A DNA stretch of 64,000 nt from NCBI GenBank assembly GCA_022340185.1, contig JAJDOK010000123.1, forward strand, positions 53,968-117,967. The letters run 5' to 3'. This document shows, piece after piece, positions 19,144-27,996 of the stretch (positions are counted from its first letter, which is position 1; every line of letters starts with the position of its first letter). This DNA is from Salaquimonas sp. (lineage in GTDB: Bacteria; Pseudomonadota; Alphaproteobacteria; Rhizobiales; Rhizobiaceae). The notes beneath the pieces are model-generated. The model worked only from the letters and a program-made list of their open reading frames with translations. It searched no databases and was not told the origin of the DNA. The translations under genes were made by a program, and so were the position numbers.

Positions 19144-19974
19144 ATGTCGATTCTGGACGAATTGTTCTCGCTCGCCGGCAAGAAGGCGCTGGTGACCGGC
19201 GGCGCAACCGGCATCGGCCGGATGATCGCCACCGGGCTGTCGCGCGCCGGCGCAGATGTCATGATCGCTTCGCGCAAGGCGGATGCCTGTATCGCGGTCG
19301 CCGACGAGATCAATGCCGCGCTGAAACAGGAAGGCGCGGAAGGCTCGGTCACCGGCTTCGCCGGCGATGTTTCGAGCAAGGAAGGCATTGCCGCGCTGGT
19401 CGGCGAAGTGACCTCGCGTACCGACAGCCTCAACATCCTGTTCAACAATGCCGGCGCGACCTGGGGAGCACCGATGGAGGAGTTCCCCTACGAAGGCTGG
19501 TCGCGCGTGCTCGACGTCAACGTTACCGGCCTGTTCAACCTGACGCGCGACCTGTTGCCATTGATGGACAAGGCCGCAACGCTTGAGGACCCCGCCCGAG
19601 TCGTCAATCTGGGTTCCGTCATGGGATCGGCAGCGATCGGTGAAGGCGCCTATTCCTATTCGGCCTCCAAGGCCGCCGTACATCATCTGACCCGCATTCT
19701 CGCCAAGGAACTGGCCGACAGGCACATCACCTTCAACGCCTTCGCCCCAGGTCCCTTCCAGTCGAAGATGACGGCCTTCGCCACGACCACGGACGAACAA
19801 ATCGAAAAAGTCGCCCAGGGCGTGCCACTCGGCCGCATCGGCTCACCCGACGACATCGCCGGCGCCGCCATCTATCTTTGCAGCCGTGCCGGTTCCTATG
19901 TTACCGGCATGATCCTGCCGCTCGATGGCGGCATCCACATCAAGACCGGCCGTGGATCGCTGTTCAATCAATAA
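19144..19974 (+). CDS. SDR-family NAD(P)-dependent oxidoreductase
   Basis: 276 residues. Classical short-chain dehydrogenase with the cofactor motif TGGATGIGR (about 16-24), NNAG, the catalytic YSYSASKAAV (Tyr and Lys in YxxxK) and a C-terminal DGG. The frame is open further upstream, but the ATG at 19144 is preceded by GGGAGGA, so it is the start. First gene of the plus-strand operon, followed 13 bp later by maoC. In this context it is a candidate 3-hydroxyacyl-CoA dehydrogenase or 3-ketoacyl reductase. Confidence 0.9.
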   Translation: MSILDELFSLAGKKALVTGGATGIGRMIATGLSRAGADVMIASRKADACIAVADEINAALKQEGAEGSVTGFAGDVSSKEGIAALVGEVTSRTDSLNILFNNAGATWGAPMEEFPYEGWSRVLDVNVTGLFNLTRDLLPLMDKAATLEDPARVVNLGSVMGSAAIGEGAYSYSASKAAVHHLTRILAKELADRHITFNAFAPGPFQSKMTAFATTTDEQIEKVAQGVPLGRIGSPDDIAGAAIYLCSRAGSYVTGMILPLDGGIHIKTGRGSLFNQ

Positions 19975-19987
19975 AGTCTGAAAAGAG

Positions 19988-20464
19988 ATGCTTGACCGCA
20001 AGACCCTGCCCGTCGACGAACTGAAGAGACTGGCCGGCACATTCACAGCGACGTCCTCATGGGCGACCGTTTCCCAAGATATGATCGACACCTTCGCGCA
20101 GGCTACCGGAGATAATCAGTTCATCCATGTCGATCCGGCCCGCGCCAAAGCCGAAACCCCGTTCGGCGGCACCATCGCGCATGGCTTTCTCACACTGTCG
20201 CTGCTTTCTTCCATGGCCTATGAAGTGCTGCCGGTGCCGATGGGCGTGCTGATGGGCATCAATTACGGCTTCGACAAAATACGTTTCCTGTCGCCTGTCC
20301 CGGCCGGCTCGAAGGTGCGCGCCAATTTCAGTCTGGTCGAGTGCGAGCAGCGCAAGCCCGGCGAATTGCTGTCGCGCTATGAGGTCGCCGTCGAAATCGA
20401 AGGCATTGACTCGCCTGCATTGGTGGCCGATTGGCTTGGTCTCGCCATTATCGGCCTGCGCTGA
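19988..20464 (+). CDS. MaoC-family (R)-specific enoyl-CoA hydratase
   Basis: 158 residues forming a single hot-dog fold. The hydratase-2 signature is clear: FAQATGDNQFIHVDP followed by the PFGGTIAHGFLTLSLL strand-helix, with the catalytic Asp and His. It would hydrate the trans-2-enoyl-CoA produced by the acyl-CoA dehydrogenase to a 3-hydroxyacyl-CoA. The next gene resembles the dehydrogenase part of peroxisomal multifunctional enzyme 2, which is naturally paired with a MaoC-type hydratase. Confidence 0.92.
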   Translation: MLDRKTLPVDELKRLAGTFTATSSWATVSQDMIDTFAQATGDNQFIHVDPARAKAETPFGGTIAHGFLTLSLLSSMAYEVLPVPMGVLMGINYGFDKIRFLSPVPAGSKVRANFSLVECEQRKPGELLSRYEVAVEIEGIDSPALVADWLGLAIIGLR

Positions 20465-20499
20465 TGGCCGTGGGGATCTGAAGGAAGGAATTGCAAGGC

Positions 20500-21411
20500 A
20501 TGACCATCCGTTTCGACGGCAAGGTTGCGATCGTCACCGGCGCGGGCAACGGGCTTGGCCGGGCGCACGCCATGGAACTGGCCAGGCGCGGCGCGAAGGT
20601 TGTCGTCAACGATTTCGGTGGCGCGCGCGACGGTACCGGCGCTTCGCTTTCGCCAGCCGAGCGGGTCGCCGGTGAAATCCATGCCATGGCGGGCGAGGCG
20701 ATTGCCGACGGCGCCGACGTGACCGATGCCGACCAGTGCCGGGCCATGGTCGCCGCGGCGCAGCGCAAATGGGGCCGTGTCGACATCCTGATCAACAATG
20801 CCGGCATTCTGCGCGACAAGAGTTTCCCCAAAATGTCGGACAGCGACTGGAGCGCCGTCATCGACGTTCATCTCAACGGTTCGGCCAATTGCACACGCGC
20901 GGTCTGGCCGCTCATGCGCGAGCAGAATTACGGCCGGGTCGTCATGACGACATCGACGTCCGGCCTTTACGGCAATTTCGGCCAGGCCAATTACGGCGCG
21001 GCCAAGATGGGTGTCGTCGGCCTGATGCGCACCCTCGTCATCGAGGGTGCGAAATACGGGATCAGACTGAACTGCCTTGCTCCGACAGCCGCCACCCGCA
21101 TGACGGAGGATATCCTCACACCCGACCTGCTCGACATGCTCAAGCCCGAATATGTCACACCCGCCGCCATCTTCCTGGCGAGCGAGGATGCCCCCAATGG
21201 CGAAGTCATGCTTGCCGGCGCGGGACACTATTCGGTGCTCGAATGGCGCGAAAGCAAGGGCGCACATCTCGCCGAAGCTGACCGCAACGCCGATGCGGTC
21301 GCCGCGAACTACGCTGCGATTGCGGCAATGGACGATCCCGACATGTTCACCGAAGGCCGTCAGCACGTCACCAAGATACTGCAAGCCGAAGCGGCCATGA
21401 GAAAAAGCTGA
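20500..21411 (+). CDS. SDR dehydrogenase resembling the N-terminal part of multifunctional enzyme 2 (HSD17B4)
   Basis: 303 residues from the ATG at 20500, which follows AAGGAAGGAA. The cofactor motif [12 protein letters not shown], the long conserved VVVNDFGG with a GTG-type insertion, NNAG and the YGAAK catalytic Tyr-Lys are those of the (3R)-hydroxyacyl-CoA dehydrogenase domain of HSD17B4/FOX2. With MaoC as hydratase this gives an R-stereochemistry beta-oxidation step. Located between maoC and the thiolase. Confidence 0.92.
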   Translation: MTIRFDGKVAIVTGAGNGLGRAHAMELARRGAKVVVNDFGGARDGTGASLSPAERVAGEIHAMAGEAIADGADVTDADQCRAMVAAAQRKWGRVDILINNAGILRDKSFPKMSDSDWSAVIDVHLNGSANCTRAVWPLMREQNYGRVVMTTSTSGLYGNFGQANYGAAKMGVVGLMRTLVIEGAKYGIRLNCLAPTAATRMTEDILTPDLLDMLKPEYVTPAAIFLASEDAPNGEVMLAGAGHYSVLEWRESKGAHLAEADRNADAVAANYAAIAAMDDPDMFTEGRQHVTKILQAEAAMRKS

Positions 21412-21437
21412 AATTCCAACCGACAAGGACACGAGCC

Positions 21438-22640
21438 ATGCGTTCCGCCGTTATCGTTTCCACCGCCCGAACCCCGATCGGCAAGGCCTATCGCGGCGCC
21501 TTCAACGACACCCAGGCCCAGGCGCTGGGCGGCCATGTCATCGCCGAAGCAGTCAGGCGCGCCGGCGTCGACAAGGCGGAGATCGACGACGTCGTGATGG
21601 GTGCGGCGATCCAGCAGGGCACGACGCACATGAACATGGCGCGCCAGTGCGCCATGCGCGCCGGCCTGCCGACATCCGTTGCCGGCATGAGCCTCGACCG
21701 GCAATGCGCGTCGGGTCTGATGGGGATTGCCACGGCGGCAAAGGAAATCATCGACGACGGCATGACGGTGACGGTAGGCGGCGGGCTGGAATCGATCTCG
21801 CTCGAGCAGAACGAGCACATGAACATGTACCGTGCCGCCGATCCCTGGCTGATGGATCATCTGCCGGCGCTCTACATGTCGATGCTGGAAACCGCCGAGA
21901 TCGTCGCCGACCGCTATGGCATCAGCCGCGAGGCCCAGGACGAATATTCCCTGCAATCGCAGATGCGCACCGCCGCCGCCCAGCAGGCCGGCAGATTCGA
22001 TGACGAGATCGTGCCCCTGCCCTCCATCATGAAGGTGCAGGACAGGGAGACCAAGGAGATATCCGATGTCGCGGTGACGCTCGACAAGGACGAGGGCAAC
22101 CGGCCTTCGACCACGTTGGAAGGTTTGGCTTCGCTCAATCCCGTGTTCAAGGGCGGACAGCAGGTCAAGGAAGGCCGGTTCATCACCGCCGGCAATGCCA
22201 GCCAGCTATCCGACGGCGCTTCGGCCGCCGTGCTGATGGAGGAAAAGGAAGCCGAAAAGCGCGGCCTGACGCCACTCGGCATCTATCGCGGCATCGCGGT
22301 CGCCGGCTGCGATCCCGACGAGATGGGCATCGGCCCGGTCTTCGCCGTGCCGAAGCTGCTCAAGGCCAACGGGCTTACCATCAACGACATCGATCTTTGG
22401 GAATTGAACGAGGCCTTCGCCTGCCAGACGCTTTATTGTCGCGACCGGCTCGGCATCGATCCGGAAAAATACAATGTCGACGGCGGCGCCATCTCGATCG
22501 GCCACCCCTATGGCATGTCGGGCGCGCGCATGACGGGCCACGCCCTGATCGAGGGCAAGCGCCGTGGTGCGAAACATGTCGTTGTCACCATGTGCGTCGG
22601 CGGCGGCATGGGCGCGGCAGGCCTGTTCGAGGTCTGCTGA
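21438..22640 (+). CDS. Acetyl-CoA acyltransferase (thiolase)
   Basis: 400 residues, full length. Visible are the nucleophilic Cys in LDRQCASGL (about residue 90), the GGGLESIS loop, the catalytic His in [10 protein letters not shown] and the second Cys in TMCVGGGMG. It cleaves the 3-ketoacyl-CoA made by the preceding dehydrogenase, closing a beta-oxidation round. Last gene of the plus-strand operon, 26 bp after the SDR. Degradative rather than biosynthetic use is inferred from the neighbours. Confidence 0.95.
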   Translation: MRSAVIVSTARTPIGKAYRGAFNDTQAQALGGHVIAEAVRRAGVDKAEIDDVVMGAAIQQGTTHMNMARQCAMRAGLPTSVAGMSLDRQCASGLMGIATAAKEIIDDGMTVTVGGGLESISLEQNEHMNMYRAADPWLMDHLPALYMSMLETAEIVADRYGISREAQDEYSLQSQMRTAAAQQAGRFDDEIVPLPSIMKVQDRETKEISDVAVTLDKDEGNRPSTTLEGLASLNPVFKGGQQVKEGRFITAGNASQLSDGASAAVLMEEKEAEKRGLTPLGIYRGIAVAGCDPDEMGIGPVFAVPKLLKANGLTINDIDLWELNEAFACQTLYCRDRLGIDPEKYNVDGGAISIGHPYGMSGARMTGHALIEGKRRGAKHVVVTMCVGGGMGAAGLFEVC

Positions 22641-22713
22641 CCTCGAATAGGCGGAAAACTGCACCCGACATCAACGAAGATGGCCGGAACCGTTCCGCCG
22701 CCGAATTCTTGCA

Positions 22714-23511
22714 TCAGGGCCGGGGAAGACGGCCATACCTTGACCGGCGGTCCCGATACAGGAACATCGCCCAGTAGATCGCCGCGGCAACCAGTACCAT
22801 GAAGACTCCGGCAAACAGTGCGTCGGAGATGAAATGGCCGCCCTGCCCGACCCGGATCAATGCCTCGAGCAGGCCCATGAAGATCGCCAGCGCGTAGAAG
22901 ATCGGCCGCCAGGCGGTTGTCACGAAGGCGAGCGCGATGAAGGCCATCACCATCGACGCCACCTCGCCCGACACGAAAGAGCAATTGTCGATGCAGGTCC
23001 CGCTCCAGTCGAGCGGCGTGGTGTGCAAATCCTCGCCGCCCAGTTGGATGATTTCGCGCGGCCGCCAGCGTCCCCAGTGGTCCTTCAGGATGATGTTGAC
23101 CAGCAGAAGCGGTCCGCCAATCGAACAGATGGCGAGATAGAGCCATTTGCGGAAATCGAAGCCGAGCAGTGCCGGCTGCTGCTTGAAGGTAACCACGCAG
23201 CCGACAGTGATGAGGATGTACCAGGCGGTGAAACCGTTCAGAAACACCGTCCGCAAGAAACGCCAGAACCATTCCTGCGTCATCGGAAAGACGTCGCCTG
23301 AAAAGAAAAGACGCGAGACGGCGATGTCGAATTGCGGCCATGCCGTAAAGACGATCGCCGTTGCCAGGCCCAGCACAAACGCGATGATTGCGACCATGGC
23401 GGTTTCGCGACCGCCCGGCAGATGCGTCCAGAACGGCCGCCTGTCTGCCCTGTTCGGAGTTGCTTCGCCCGGCCTTATATCATCCGGCGTGGAATCGTCC
23501 GGCGTGCCCAT
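22714..23511 (-). CDS. PAP2-family membrane phosphatase
   Basis: 265 residues with about six membrane helices. The phosphatase motifs are KDHWGRWRP (motif 1, about 143-151), NCSFVSGEVAS in place of PSGH (motif 2, about 176-186) and RVGQGGHFISD (motif 3, about 220-230). Motif 2 has Glu where the classical motif has His. Its ATG overlaps the stop of the glycosyltransferase (TGATG), so the two are translationally coupled. PAP2 enzymes in rhizobia remove lipid A phosphates (LpxE, LpxF) or act on undecaprenyl diphosphate; the glycosyltransferase partner favours a lipid A or polyprenyl-sugar role. The frame reads on upstream through the neighbouring gene, but that part is out-of-frame sequence. Confidence 0.85.
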   Translation of the reverse strand: MGTPDDSTPDDIRPGEATPNRADRRPFWTHLPGGRETAMVAIIAFVLGLATAIVFTAWPQFDIAVSRLFFSGDVFPMTQEWFWRFLRTVFLNGFTAWYILITVGCVVTFKQQPALLGFDFRKWLYLAICSIGGPLLLVNIILKDHWGRWRPREIIQLGGEDLHTTPLDWSGTCIDNCSFVSGEVASMVMAFIALAFVTTAWRPIFYALAIFMGLLEALIRVGQGGHFISDALFAGVFMVLVAAAIYWAMFLYRDRRSRYGRLPRP

Positions 23512-25025
23512 CACCCGCCTTCCCTGGCTCCCTCGCCGGCGCCCGGCTTGAAACCGCGCAGCGCATAGAACCAGACCTGACCGATATAGCCAGCCGACGG
23601 CTTCATGCTGCCGAGCAGTTCGACATCGGAGAAAGCCGACACGATCTCGTAGGGGTTGCGCAGATCGGTCATGTAGAGCACCGGCTCGGACGGATGGTCC
23701 TGATAGGCGCGCGTCAGTTCGAAATGGTCGTCGGGAAACTCGTCCCAGCGCCAGGAGACGATCTTTTCCGGCCGTTGGCGCATGTAATAGAGCATAAGCG
23801 AGGCAAGCCGCCTGTTGTCGACCATGACCGCCGAATACTGATCCTTTGCCGCTTGTGCCGCCAGCGCGGCGGCGACTTCGCGCGAACCATGCATGCGGTC
23901 GAACGGGCTGGCATTGCCGGGCAGCGGCAATTGTCCCGGTGCTGAGAATGCTACCGCGACGGCGATGATGGCAAACACTGCCGTGTGCAGCCACATCGAG
24001 GTGCGGTGCCACCAGTCGGGAATAAGGTTGACCATCAGATCGGTCACCAGAACCGTTGCCGCGACATAGGTCAACGCCGCCCAGTTCGCATAGGCCTTGC
24101 TCATCAGCGACTGGACGATGATCAGCGCCAGCACCGGTACGGAAAAGCACAGCAGGAAAAGCTGCTGGCGGTTCATGCCCTCCACGATCAGCCGGAAGAT
24201 CGCGACCAGGAAGATGCCGAACAGGATCGGCCCCATCACGCCGAATTGCGATCCGAGGAACTCGGCGAAACGACCGAAATGCAGCCTGCCGTCCCAGCCG
24301 ATATTCTCGCCGGTATGGCCGACCGTGGCGAAACCGTTCTGCAAGTTCCAGATGACGTTCGGCGCCAGCATCGCCGCACCGATGGCGATCGCCAGCCAGA
24401 AGCCCCACCGGCTCAGCACATGCGGGCGTTCGGAGACAATCAGTGAATAGATGATCGTGCAGGGCAGGAAATAGATCATCGCATATTTCGACATCATGCC
24501 CGCGCCGAGTGCCAATCCCAGCAGCACCGCCCATTTCAGCTTGTCCGTCTCTTCGAAATGGAGAAACGCCAGGAGCGCGACCGCCCAGAAGAAAAGCAGC
24601 GGAACGTCGGTCGAGACCAGAATGGAGGAAAGCGAAACCGCGGGCAACGTGGCATAGACGACGGCCGACCAGAAGCCCGTCCTCGGGTCGAACAGCTTCG
24701 TTGCGATGAGGAAGATCGTAAATGCGGTTGCCGTATGGATGACGGGTGACATCAGCCGTACGCAGAACTCGCTGTCGCCGCAGACCCCGGTAACCGCGCC
24801 GATGATCCAGGCCAGCACCGGCGGCTTGGAGAAATAGCCGAACGCCGGCTCCTTGCCCCACACCCAGTACTGCGCTTCGTCGAAGAACAGTTCGGTGTTG
24901 TTGAACCACAAAGATACGAGCCTGAGCACCAGGATCACGCCAAGCAGCAGCACGGTACGCTGCAGCCAGGGCTGCCATTCCTGCCTGGCGGCCGGAACGC
25001 CTCCGATATGCCTGATCGACGTCAC
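23511..25025 (-). CDS. GT39-family (ArnT/Rgt-like) membrane glycosyltransferase
   Basis: 504 residues from a GTG at 25025 with GGAG 8 bases upstream; the open frame continues to 25394 but that part overlaps the divergent GT2 gene and lacks a helix pattern. About eleven membrane helices. The periplasmic first loop has FFDEAQYWVWGKEPAFGYF, the DEA signature of GT-C enzymes that use polyprenyl-phosphate sugars, followed by SKPP. Relatives include ArnT (L-Ara4N to lipid A) and the rhizobial RgtA-D galacturonosyltransferases. Coupled to the PAP2 gene and divergent from a dolichol-phosphate-mannose-synthase-like GT2, which would supply its lipid-linked sugar. Confidence 0.85.
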   Translation of the reverse strand: MTSIRHIGGVPAARQEWQPWLQRTVLLLGVILVLRLVSLWFNNTELFFDEAQYWVWGKEPAFGYFSKPPVLAWIIGAVTGVCGDSEFCVRLMSPVIHTATAFTIFLIATKLFDPRTGFWSAVVYATLPAVSLSSILVSTDVPLLFFWAVALLAFLHFEETDKLKWAVLLGLALGAGMMSKYAMIYFLPCTIIYSLIVSERPHVLSRWGFWLAIAIGAAMLAPNVIWNLQNGFATVGHTGENIGWDGRLHFGRFAEFLGSQFGVMGPILFGIFLVAIFRLIVEGMNRQQLFLLCFSVPVLALIIVQSLMSKAYANWAALTYVAATVLVTDLMVNLIPDWWHRTSMWLHTAVFAIIAVAVAFSAPGQLPLPGNASPFDRMHGSREVAAALAAQAAKDQYSAVMVDNRRLASLMLYYMRQRPEKIVSWRWDEFPDDHFELTRAYQDHPSEPVLYMTDLRNPYEIVSAFSDVELLGSMKPSAGYIGQVWFYALRGFKPGAGEGAREGG

Positions 25026-25218
25026 GTGCCGAGCTCCGGGGTGAATAACAGCCGCAAGGTCCGGTGGCCGCTTCCTGGCGCTCACCGCCGGAACAATTCC
25101 TGACCCTTGCCAATTGGGCGCGTGTATGGGATTTACGCCGCCGCAAGTCAAGCTGGCCGGATGGTTCGGTTGGCCGGCCGACGGTGTTGCCGGGCCTGAG
25201 CAGATTTTCAATCGCCAT

Positions 25219-25938
25219 ATGCAGATTTCCGTCGTCATTCCGGCCTTCAACGAGGAAGGCAATATCGGCCGCCTCGTCGCCGAAACATTCGAGGCCGTAC
25301 CCGACACGATGCTCGGCGAAGTGATCGTCGTCGACGATTGCTCGACCGACGGTTCCGCCGACGAAGTCAACGGACTGAAAACCCTTTTTTCCAAGCTCAG
25401 ACTGGTGCGTCACCTGACCAATGCCGGCCAGAGCGCCAGCTTGCGCACCGGCATCCTCGCCGCCCGCTTCCCCGTCATCGCCCAGATGGACGGCGACGGC
25501 CAGAACGACCCAGTCGACATTCCCGCGCTGGTCGAACTGCTGGCCGAACCGGGCGACAAGTCAGGCCCGGCACTGGTTGGCGGCGTGCGCACCAAGCGCA
25601 AGGATACCGGCTCCAAGCGCTTCGCATCGAAGGCGGCCAACTGGATCCGCGACACCATTTTGAAGGATGATTGCCCGGATACGGGCTGCGGCATCAAGGT
25701 CTACTGGCGCGAGGCGTTCCTGCTGCTGCCCTTCTTCACCAGCGTGCACCGCTATCTGCCGGCGTTGTTCCAGTGCTACGGCTTCAAGACGGCCTACCAT
25801 CCGGTCAACGACCGCCCACGCATCGCCGGCGTATCGAAATACAACAATCTCAACCGGGCGCTCATCGGGCTTTACGACCTGTTCGGCGTTACCTGGCTGC
25901 GCCGCCGCACGAAGCACCCCGATACCAGCGAAGACTAG
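25219..25938 (+). CDS. GT2-family polyprenyl-phosphate glycosyltransferase (DPM1/ArnC/RgtE-like)
   Basis: 239 residues from the ATG at 25219, where the canonical GT2 start MQISVVIPAFNEEGNI begins. Metal-binding DDCSTDGS and the MDGDGQNDP motif are intact. There is no C-terminal membrane pair, so it is a soluble DPM1-type enzyme rather than a GtrB/ArnC-type. It transfers a sugar from a nucleotide sugar to a polyprenyl phosphate on the cytoplasmic face. Divergent from the GT39-PAP2 pair with a 193-bp gap, and only 4 bp from the convergent VTT gene. Confidence 0.88.
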   Translation: MQISVVIPAFNEEGNIGRLVAETFEAVPDTMLGEVIVVDDCSTDGSADEVNGLKTLFSKLRLVRHLTNAGQSASLRTGILAARFPVIAQMDGDGQNDPVDIPALVELLAEPGDKSGPALVGGVRTKRKDTGSKRFASKAANWIRDTILKDDCPDTGCGIKVYWREAFLLLPFFTSVHRYLPALFQCYGFKTAYHPVNDRPRIAGVSKYNNLNRALIGLYDLFGVTWLRRRTKHPDTSED

Positions 25939-25942
25939 GCTC

Positions 25943-26653
25943 TCAGCCAGCCAGGGTGTCGCTCTGCGCCTCGCTGCGCAGCTGTTTGCGGTAGCGCGCA
26001 TAGATCCACACGCCGATCAGCGTCGAGATGACGAACAGGCCGATGGAGACGCCGATCTGGACGCCCGAGCCGACATTGACGCCCGACCCCATCAACGCGA
26101 AGACCAGCGTCTGCGGCACATAGCCGGCAAGCGAACCTGAGAGGAAGGCGACAAAAGGAATGGCCGACGCCCCGGCCGCTAGATTGGCCAGCAGGTTCGA
26201 GCCGACCGGCAATAGCCGCAGGATGAAGGTCAGCCAGAACGTGTCGCGCATCCAGATACGCCGCGCCACATCAACCCGCCCGCGGATCAGGTTGACCGCC
26301 GCGTCATGGAATGCCCGTGCGAAATAATAGGCGATGAGGCAGCCAAGCCCGCTGCCGATGAGCGCGATGAAGAAGCCTTCGCCCACGCCGAAGAAATAGG
26401 CGGCGAAAAAGCTCACCGCCTGGCGCGGCCCGCCAAGTGCGGTGAAAATGCCCGCCAGCACCAGATAGGCCGTTCGCCCGTGCAGCCAGCCGGCATCTTG
26501 CGCACCTGAAAAGGCGAACAGGTCGACGATCTCCTCGAACTTGTAGCTCTCGATGAGGAAACCCGCGCCGATCAGCACGCAGATCAGGATAAGCCCCCTG
26601 AAAAGCAGTTTCGGCCCCATCTGGCGTAACGCCGAGGCAATGCGGTTCGACAT
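25943..26653 (-). CDS. VTT-domain (TVP38/TMEM64, DedA-like) membrane protein
   Basis: 236 residues, five to six membrane segments. The VTT core is recognisable: FTALGGPRQAVSFFAAYFFG, a GLGCLIAYYFAR stretch, and the FILRLLPVGSNLLANLAAG signature with its conserved Arg and Pro. The ATG is at 26653; the frame is open upstream but overlaps the kinase gene. VTT/DedA proteins are thought to move or scramble membrane lipids such as undecaprenyl phosphate, which fits the adjacent polyprenyl-sugar and PAP2 genes, although it faces GT2 and is not in its operon. Confidence 0.88.
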   Translation of the reverse strand: MSNRIASALRQMGPKLLFRGLILICVLIGAGFLIESYKFEEIVDLFAFSGAQDAGWLHGRTAYLVLAGIFTALGGPRQAVSFFAAYFFGVGEGFFIALIGSGLGCLIAYYFARAFHDAAVNLIRGRVDVARRIWMRDTFWLTFILRLLPVGSNLLANLAAGASAIPFVAFLSGSLAGYVPQTLVFALMGSGVNVGSGVQIGVSIGLFVISTLIGVWIYARYRKQLRSEAQSDTLAG

Positions 26654-26824
26654 CGGCCAGCGCCGTCCTTGTTCACCTGTCTCGCGATGCAGGCGTGACC
26701 TAGCAATCGCTTCATCCAATCGCAAACGAAAAGGCGCACCGAAATGCCACAGGCATCGACGGGTTGCCGGCTTGACGCATTCCCCGTGCGCTTGCACATT
26801 CGCCTGACGCGTAGGAGGAGAAAC

Positions 26825-27877
26825 GTGAATACCGAAAGCCCGAACCTGCTCGACGACCTGGTGCTGCTGCCCTGGCTGGAAACCCATGTTCCGGGATTTT
26901 CCGAACTGCATGAAATCCGCAAATTCGACACCGGCCAGTCCAATCCGACCTATCTGATCGTCGCGACAAGCGGCAAATATGTGCTCCGCGCCAAGCCGCC
27001 CGGCGATCTCTTGAAATCCGCCCATCAGGTCGACCGCGAATACCGTGTCATGAAGGCGCTGGCTGGCACCGACGTGCCGGTGCCGAAGGTCTATGCGCTG
27101 GCCGAAGAAGAGGATTCGCCGATCGACCGCATGTTCTTCGTCATGGAGTTCCTCGACGGCCACATCTTCTGGGACCCGGCCCTGCATGAATTGACCGGGC
27201 CCGAAGCCAATGCCCATCGCGGTCAGGTCTATGACGCGATGAATGCCGCGCTCGCTGCGCTTCACAATGTCGATGTCGTGACGGTAGGCCTTGGCGATTT
27301 CGGCAAGCCGGGCAATTATTTCGAGCGCCAGTTCAGCCGCTGGTCGAAGCAATATGAGGCAAGCGAGATCGAGCGCATTGACGAGATCCACCAATTGATC
27401 GACTGGCTGGAGCCGCGCATCCCCGCCGACGACGGCACCGTGTCGCTTGTCCATGGCGACTACCGCCTCGACAACATGGTGTTTTCGCACGACGCCAGCC
27501 ATATCCTGGGCATACTCGACTGGGAACTTTCGACGCTTGGCCACCCGCTGGCCGACCTAGCCTATCAGTGCATGCAGTGGCGCCTGCCGCATCAGGGCGG
27601 TTTCCGCGGCCTCGGCGGCGTCGACCGCAAGGCGGTCGGCCTGCCGAGCGAGGCCGAATATGTCGCCGCCTATTGCAGCCGCCGCGGCATCGGCGAGATC
27701 GAGAACTGGAATGTCTATCTGGCGTTCTCCTTCTTCCGCCTCGCCGCCATCCTGCAGGGTGTCTACAAGCGCTATGTAGACGGCAACGCCTCAAACCCGC
27801 AGACTGCGCAGGCCTATGGCCGCTCGGTGCCGCTGATGGGCAAGATGGCGATGGAGATGATCGCCGCAGGGAAGTGA
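26825..27877 (+). CDS. APH-type phosphotransferase, ACAD10/11-kinase-like
   Basis: 350 residues from a GTG at 26825 preceded by GTAGGAGGAG. Kinase-like fold: LRAKPPGDLLKSAHQVDREYRV with the ATP Lys, the catalytic loop LVHGDYRLDN and the metal motif LDWELSTLGHPLADLAY. Bacterial homologues usually neighbour acyl-CoA dehydrogenases, and in animals the two are fused as ACAD10/ACAD11, where the kinase phosphorylates 4-hydroxyacyl-CoAs. Here the ACAD lies 8.5 kb to the left with an envelope block in between. Role in hydroxyacid catabolism is inferred from the family. Confidence 0.85.
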   Translation: MNTESPNLLDDLVLLPWLETHVPGFSELHEIRKFDTGQSNPTYLIVATSGKYVLRAKPPGDLLKSAHQVDREYRVMKALAGTDVPVPKVYALAEEEDSPIDRMFFVMEFLDGHIFWDPALHELTGPEANAHRGQVYDAMNAALAALHNVDVVTVGLGDFGKPGNYFERQFSRWSKQYEASEIERIDEIHQLIDWLEPRIPADDGTVSLVHGDYRLDNMVFSHDASHILGILDWELSTLGHPLADLAYQCMQWRLPHQGGFRGLGGVDRKAVGLPSEAEYVAAYCSRRGIGEIENWNVYLAFSFFRLAAILQGVYKRYVDGNASNPQTAQAYGRSVPLMGKMAMEMIAAGK

Positions 27878-27996
27878 AGGGTTGAGAAATTGCCGTCGCG
27901 CCCGAAATCAATGGGGTCAAGTGAAACCGGCAAGCGCTATTACGCGTATATGCTGTGAACGCCGGTTGCGGCAGCACGTCAGCCCGGAGGAAGACC

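Noticed and set aside
23512..25413. N-terminal two thirds of an 899-codon minus-strand frame ending in the PAP2 protein
   Set aside because: Only the last 265 codons (from 23511) encode the PAP2 protein; the rest is the wrong frame of the GT39 gene. A GT-PAP2 fusion was considered and dismissed because the GT lies in another frame.
26654..27544. Upstream extension of the VTT protein frame
   Set aside because: It is antisense to the kinase gene; the VTT protein starts at the ATG at 26653.
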